The notes beneath the pieces are model-generated. The model worked only from the letters and a program-made list of their open reading frames with translations. It did no database searches and was not told the origin of the DNA. This document shows, piece by piece, positions 4,890-6,032 of a stretch of DNA of 6,032 nucleotides (the stretch's first letter is position 1; every line of letters starts with the position of its first letter). Source of the DNA: Alphaproteobacteria bacterium UBA6062 (GTDB taxonomy: Bacteria; Pseudomonadota; Alphaproteobacteria; Sneathiellales; Sneathiellaceae); assembly GCA_002428885.1 (NCBI GenBank), contig DIYE01000379.1, forward strand, positions 1 to 6,032. Direction: 5' to 3'. Made by a program: the position numbers and the translations under genes.

Positions 4890-6032
4890 TTAAGCCGCCT
4901 GCTTCAGGCCCAGCCGTCCCCAAACCTCTTTCAAAGCGCTTACCAGGGCGGCCATCATCTGATCGTCATGGAGAGGGGATGGTGTGATGCGGAGGCGTTC
5001 TTCGCCGCGGGGGACCGTCGGGAAATTGATGGGCTGGATATAGATGCCATAATCTTCCAGCAGCATATCACTCGCCTGCTTGCAGAGAGCCGCATCATAG
5101 ACCATGAGCGGCACGATATGGGTCGGGGTCTGCATGACCGGCAGGCCGGCTTCCAGAAGCAGTCGTTTGAGGGTGGCGGCCCGTTCCTGATGAGCTACCC
5201 GTTCTTTCTGGCTTTGTTTCAGATGGCGGACGCTGGCCAGGGCACCGGCAGCGATGACCGGAGGCAGGGTGGTTGTGAAGATAAATCCGGAAGCATAAGA
5301 TCGAATAGCATCCACAATGGCCGTTTTCGCCGTGATAAAGCCGCCGACCACGCCAAAGGCTTTGCCCATGGTGCCTTCCATGATATCGATCCGGTCCATC
5401 AGGCCGTCCCGTTCGGCAATACCGCCACCGCGGGCGCCATACAGGCCAACCGCATGAACCTCGTCCAGATAGGTCATGGCGTTGTATTTATCGGCCAGAT
5501 CACAGAAGGTTTCCATAGGAGAGATATCTCCATCCATGGAATAGACGGATTCAAAAGCGATGATTTTCGGCCGGTTCGGGTCAATGGATTGCAGCTTGGC
5601 TTCCAGATCGGCCGGGTCGTTATGCTTGAAGATCATTTTCTCGCAGCCTGAATGACGAACCCCGTCAATCATGGAAGCGTGGTTCAGTTCGTCAGAGAGG
5701 ATAACCGCACCGGGCATCAGCTTTCCAAGGGTACTGATGGTGGCATCATTGGAGACAAAGCCGGATGTAAAGACAAGGGCGCTTTCCTTGTTATGCAGGT
5801 CAGCCAGTTCCTTTTCCAGCTCGCAGATCATGTGGGTGTTGCCGGAGATATTGCGGGTCCCGCCGGCACCGGCTCCGTAAAGATCGACCGCTTCCTTCAT
5901 CGCCGCAAGGACTTTCGGATGCTGTCCCATACCGAGATAGTCATTGGAACACCAGATGGTTACGTCCTGCTCGCCCTTATCAGTGAAGCGGGTCGCCCGG
6001 GGAAATTCACCGGCATGCCGCCCGAGTTCCGT
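4890..6032 (-). CDS. hemA: 5-aminolevulinate synthase, N-terminus beyond window
   Basis: PLP-dependent 5-aminolevulinate synthase condenses glycine with succinyl-CoA, the first step of haem and tetrapyrrole synthesis by the C4 pathway, in the cytoplasm. The frame stays open to the window edge, so the Met codon at 5930 is internal. The 34 upstream residues include FPRAT and TIWCSNDYLGMGQHP, a typical ALAS opening. In all 380 residues are visible; about 20-30 are probably missing compared with the usual 400-410. Other landmarks are the Gly-rich GAGAGGTRNISGNTH, SDELNHASMIDG, FESVYSMDGD, YLDEVHAVGLYG (PLP-ring Asp at visible residue 190) and GTMGKAFGVVGG (Schiff-base Lys, visible residue 224, codon 5361-5363). 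The full ALAS signature argues against the relatives glycine C-acetyltransferase and BioF. It converges on the flavoenzyme gene across the shared terminator. Its promoter and any FnrL or Irr-type control would lie outside the window. Confidence 0.96.
   Translation of the reverse strand, partial: TELGRHAGEFPRATRFTDKGEQDVTIWCSNDYLGMGQHPKVLAAMKEAVDLYGAGAGGTRNISGNTHMICELEKELADLHNKESALVFTSGFVSNDATISTLGKLMPGAVILSDELNHASMIDGVRHSGCEKMIFKHNDPADLEAKLQSIDPNRPKIIAFESVYSMDGDISPMETFCDLADKYNAMTYLDEVHAVGLYGARGGGIAERDGLMDRIDIMEGTMGKAFGVVGGFITAKTAIVDAIRSYASGFIFTTTLPPVIAAGALASVRHLKQSQKERVAHQERAATLKRLLLEAGLPVMQTPTHIVPLMVYDAALCKQASDMLLEDYGIYIQPINFPTVPRGEERLRITPSPLHDDQMMAALVSALKEVWGRLGLKQAA

Noticed and set aside
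4872..5651. 259-residue plus-strand open frame
   Set aside because: It is the antisense shadow of hemA, whose conserved motifs fix the minus strand as coding.

Overview
The window looks like part of an alphaproteobacterial chromosome of moderate GC content. The best clue is the partial gene at the right edge. It encodes a 5-aminolevulinate synthase, the enzyme of the C4 (Shemin) route to haem, which among bacteria is mainly alphaproteobacterial. I cannot name the genus. There is no sign of an insertion sequence, phage, CRISPR array, tRNA or rRNA.

Layout from left to right. Positions 1-643 (+) hold the C-terminal half of a fold-type I PLP aminotransferase or MocR-like regulator, cut by the window edge. 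Positions 741-2030 (+) encode a 429-residue lipoprotein of no family I recognise, with a lipobox, a long charged coiled coil and a small beta-rich C-terminal segment. It meets the next gene tail to tail with a single base between the stop codons. Positions 2032-2568 (-) encode an isochorismatase-like cysteine hydrolase, and 2572-3198 (-) a TetR-family repressor. These two form a tight operon with a 3-nt gap in the same reading frame. Positions 3311-4834 (+) run divergently and encode a flavoprotein of the 4-hydroxybutyryl-CoA dehydratase / HpaB superfamily. A strong terminator at 4843-4870 closes this gene and faces the converging hemA (4890-6032, -), whose start lies outside the window.

The middle block (2032-4834) reads as one small regulated metabolic module of repressor, hydrolase and flavoenzyme. 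The 112-bp divergent intergenic region holds a near-consensus promoter for each direction. It also holds two 16-bp direct copies of a dyad-containing site (TTWAAC-N3-GTTAGAA, 18 bp apart): one lies over the -10 of the flavoenzyme promoter, the other at the expected start of repressor transcription. The simplest reading is that the TetR protein represses both itself with the hydrolase and the flavoenzyme until a ligand appears.

The most interesting object is the flavoenzyme. It follows the fold and many family motifs of 4-hydroxybutyryl-CoA dehydratase, but by my alignment it lacks two of the four iron-sulphur ligands and three acid/base residues. It also lacks the HpaB substrate-binding histidine. 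Its reaction is therefore probably neither textbook activity. The substrate of the module is unknown.
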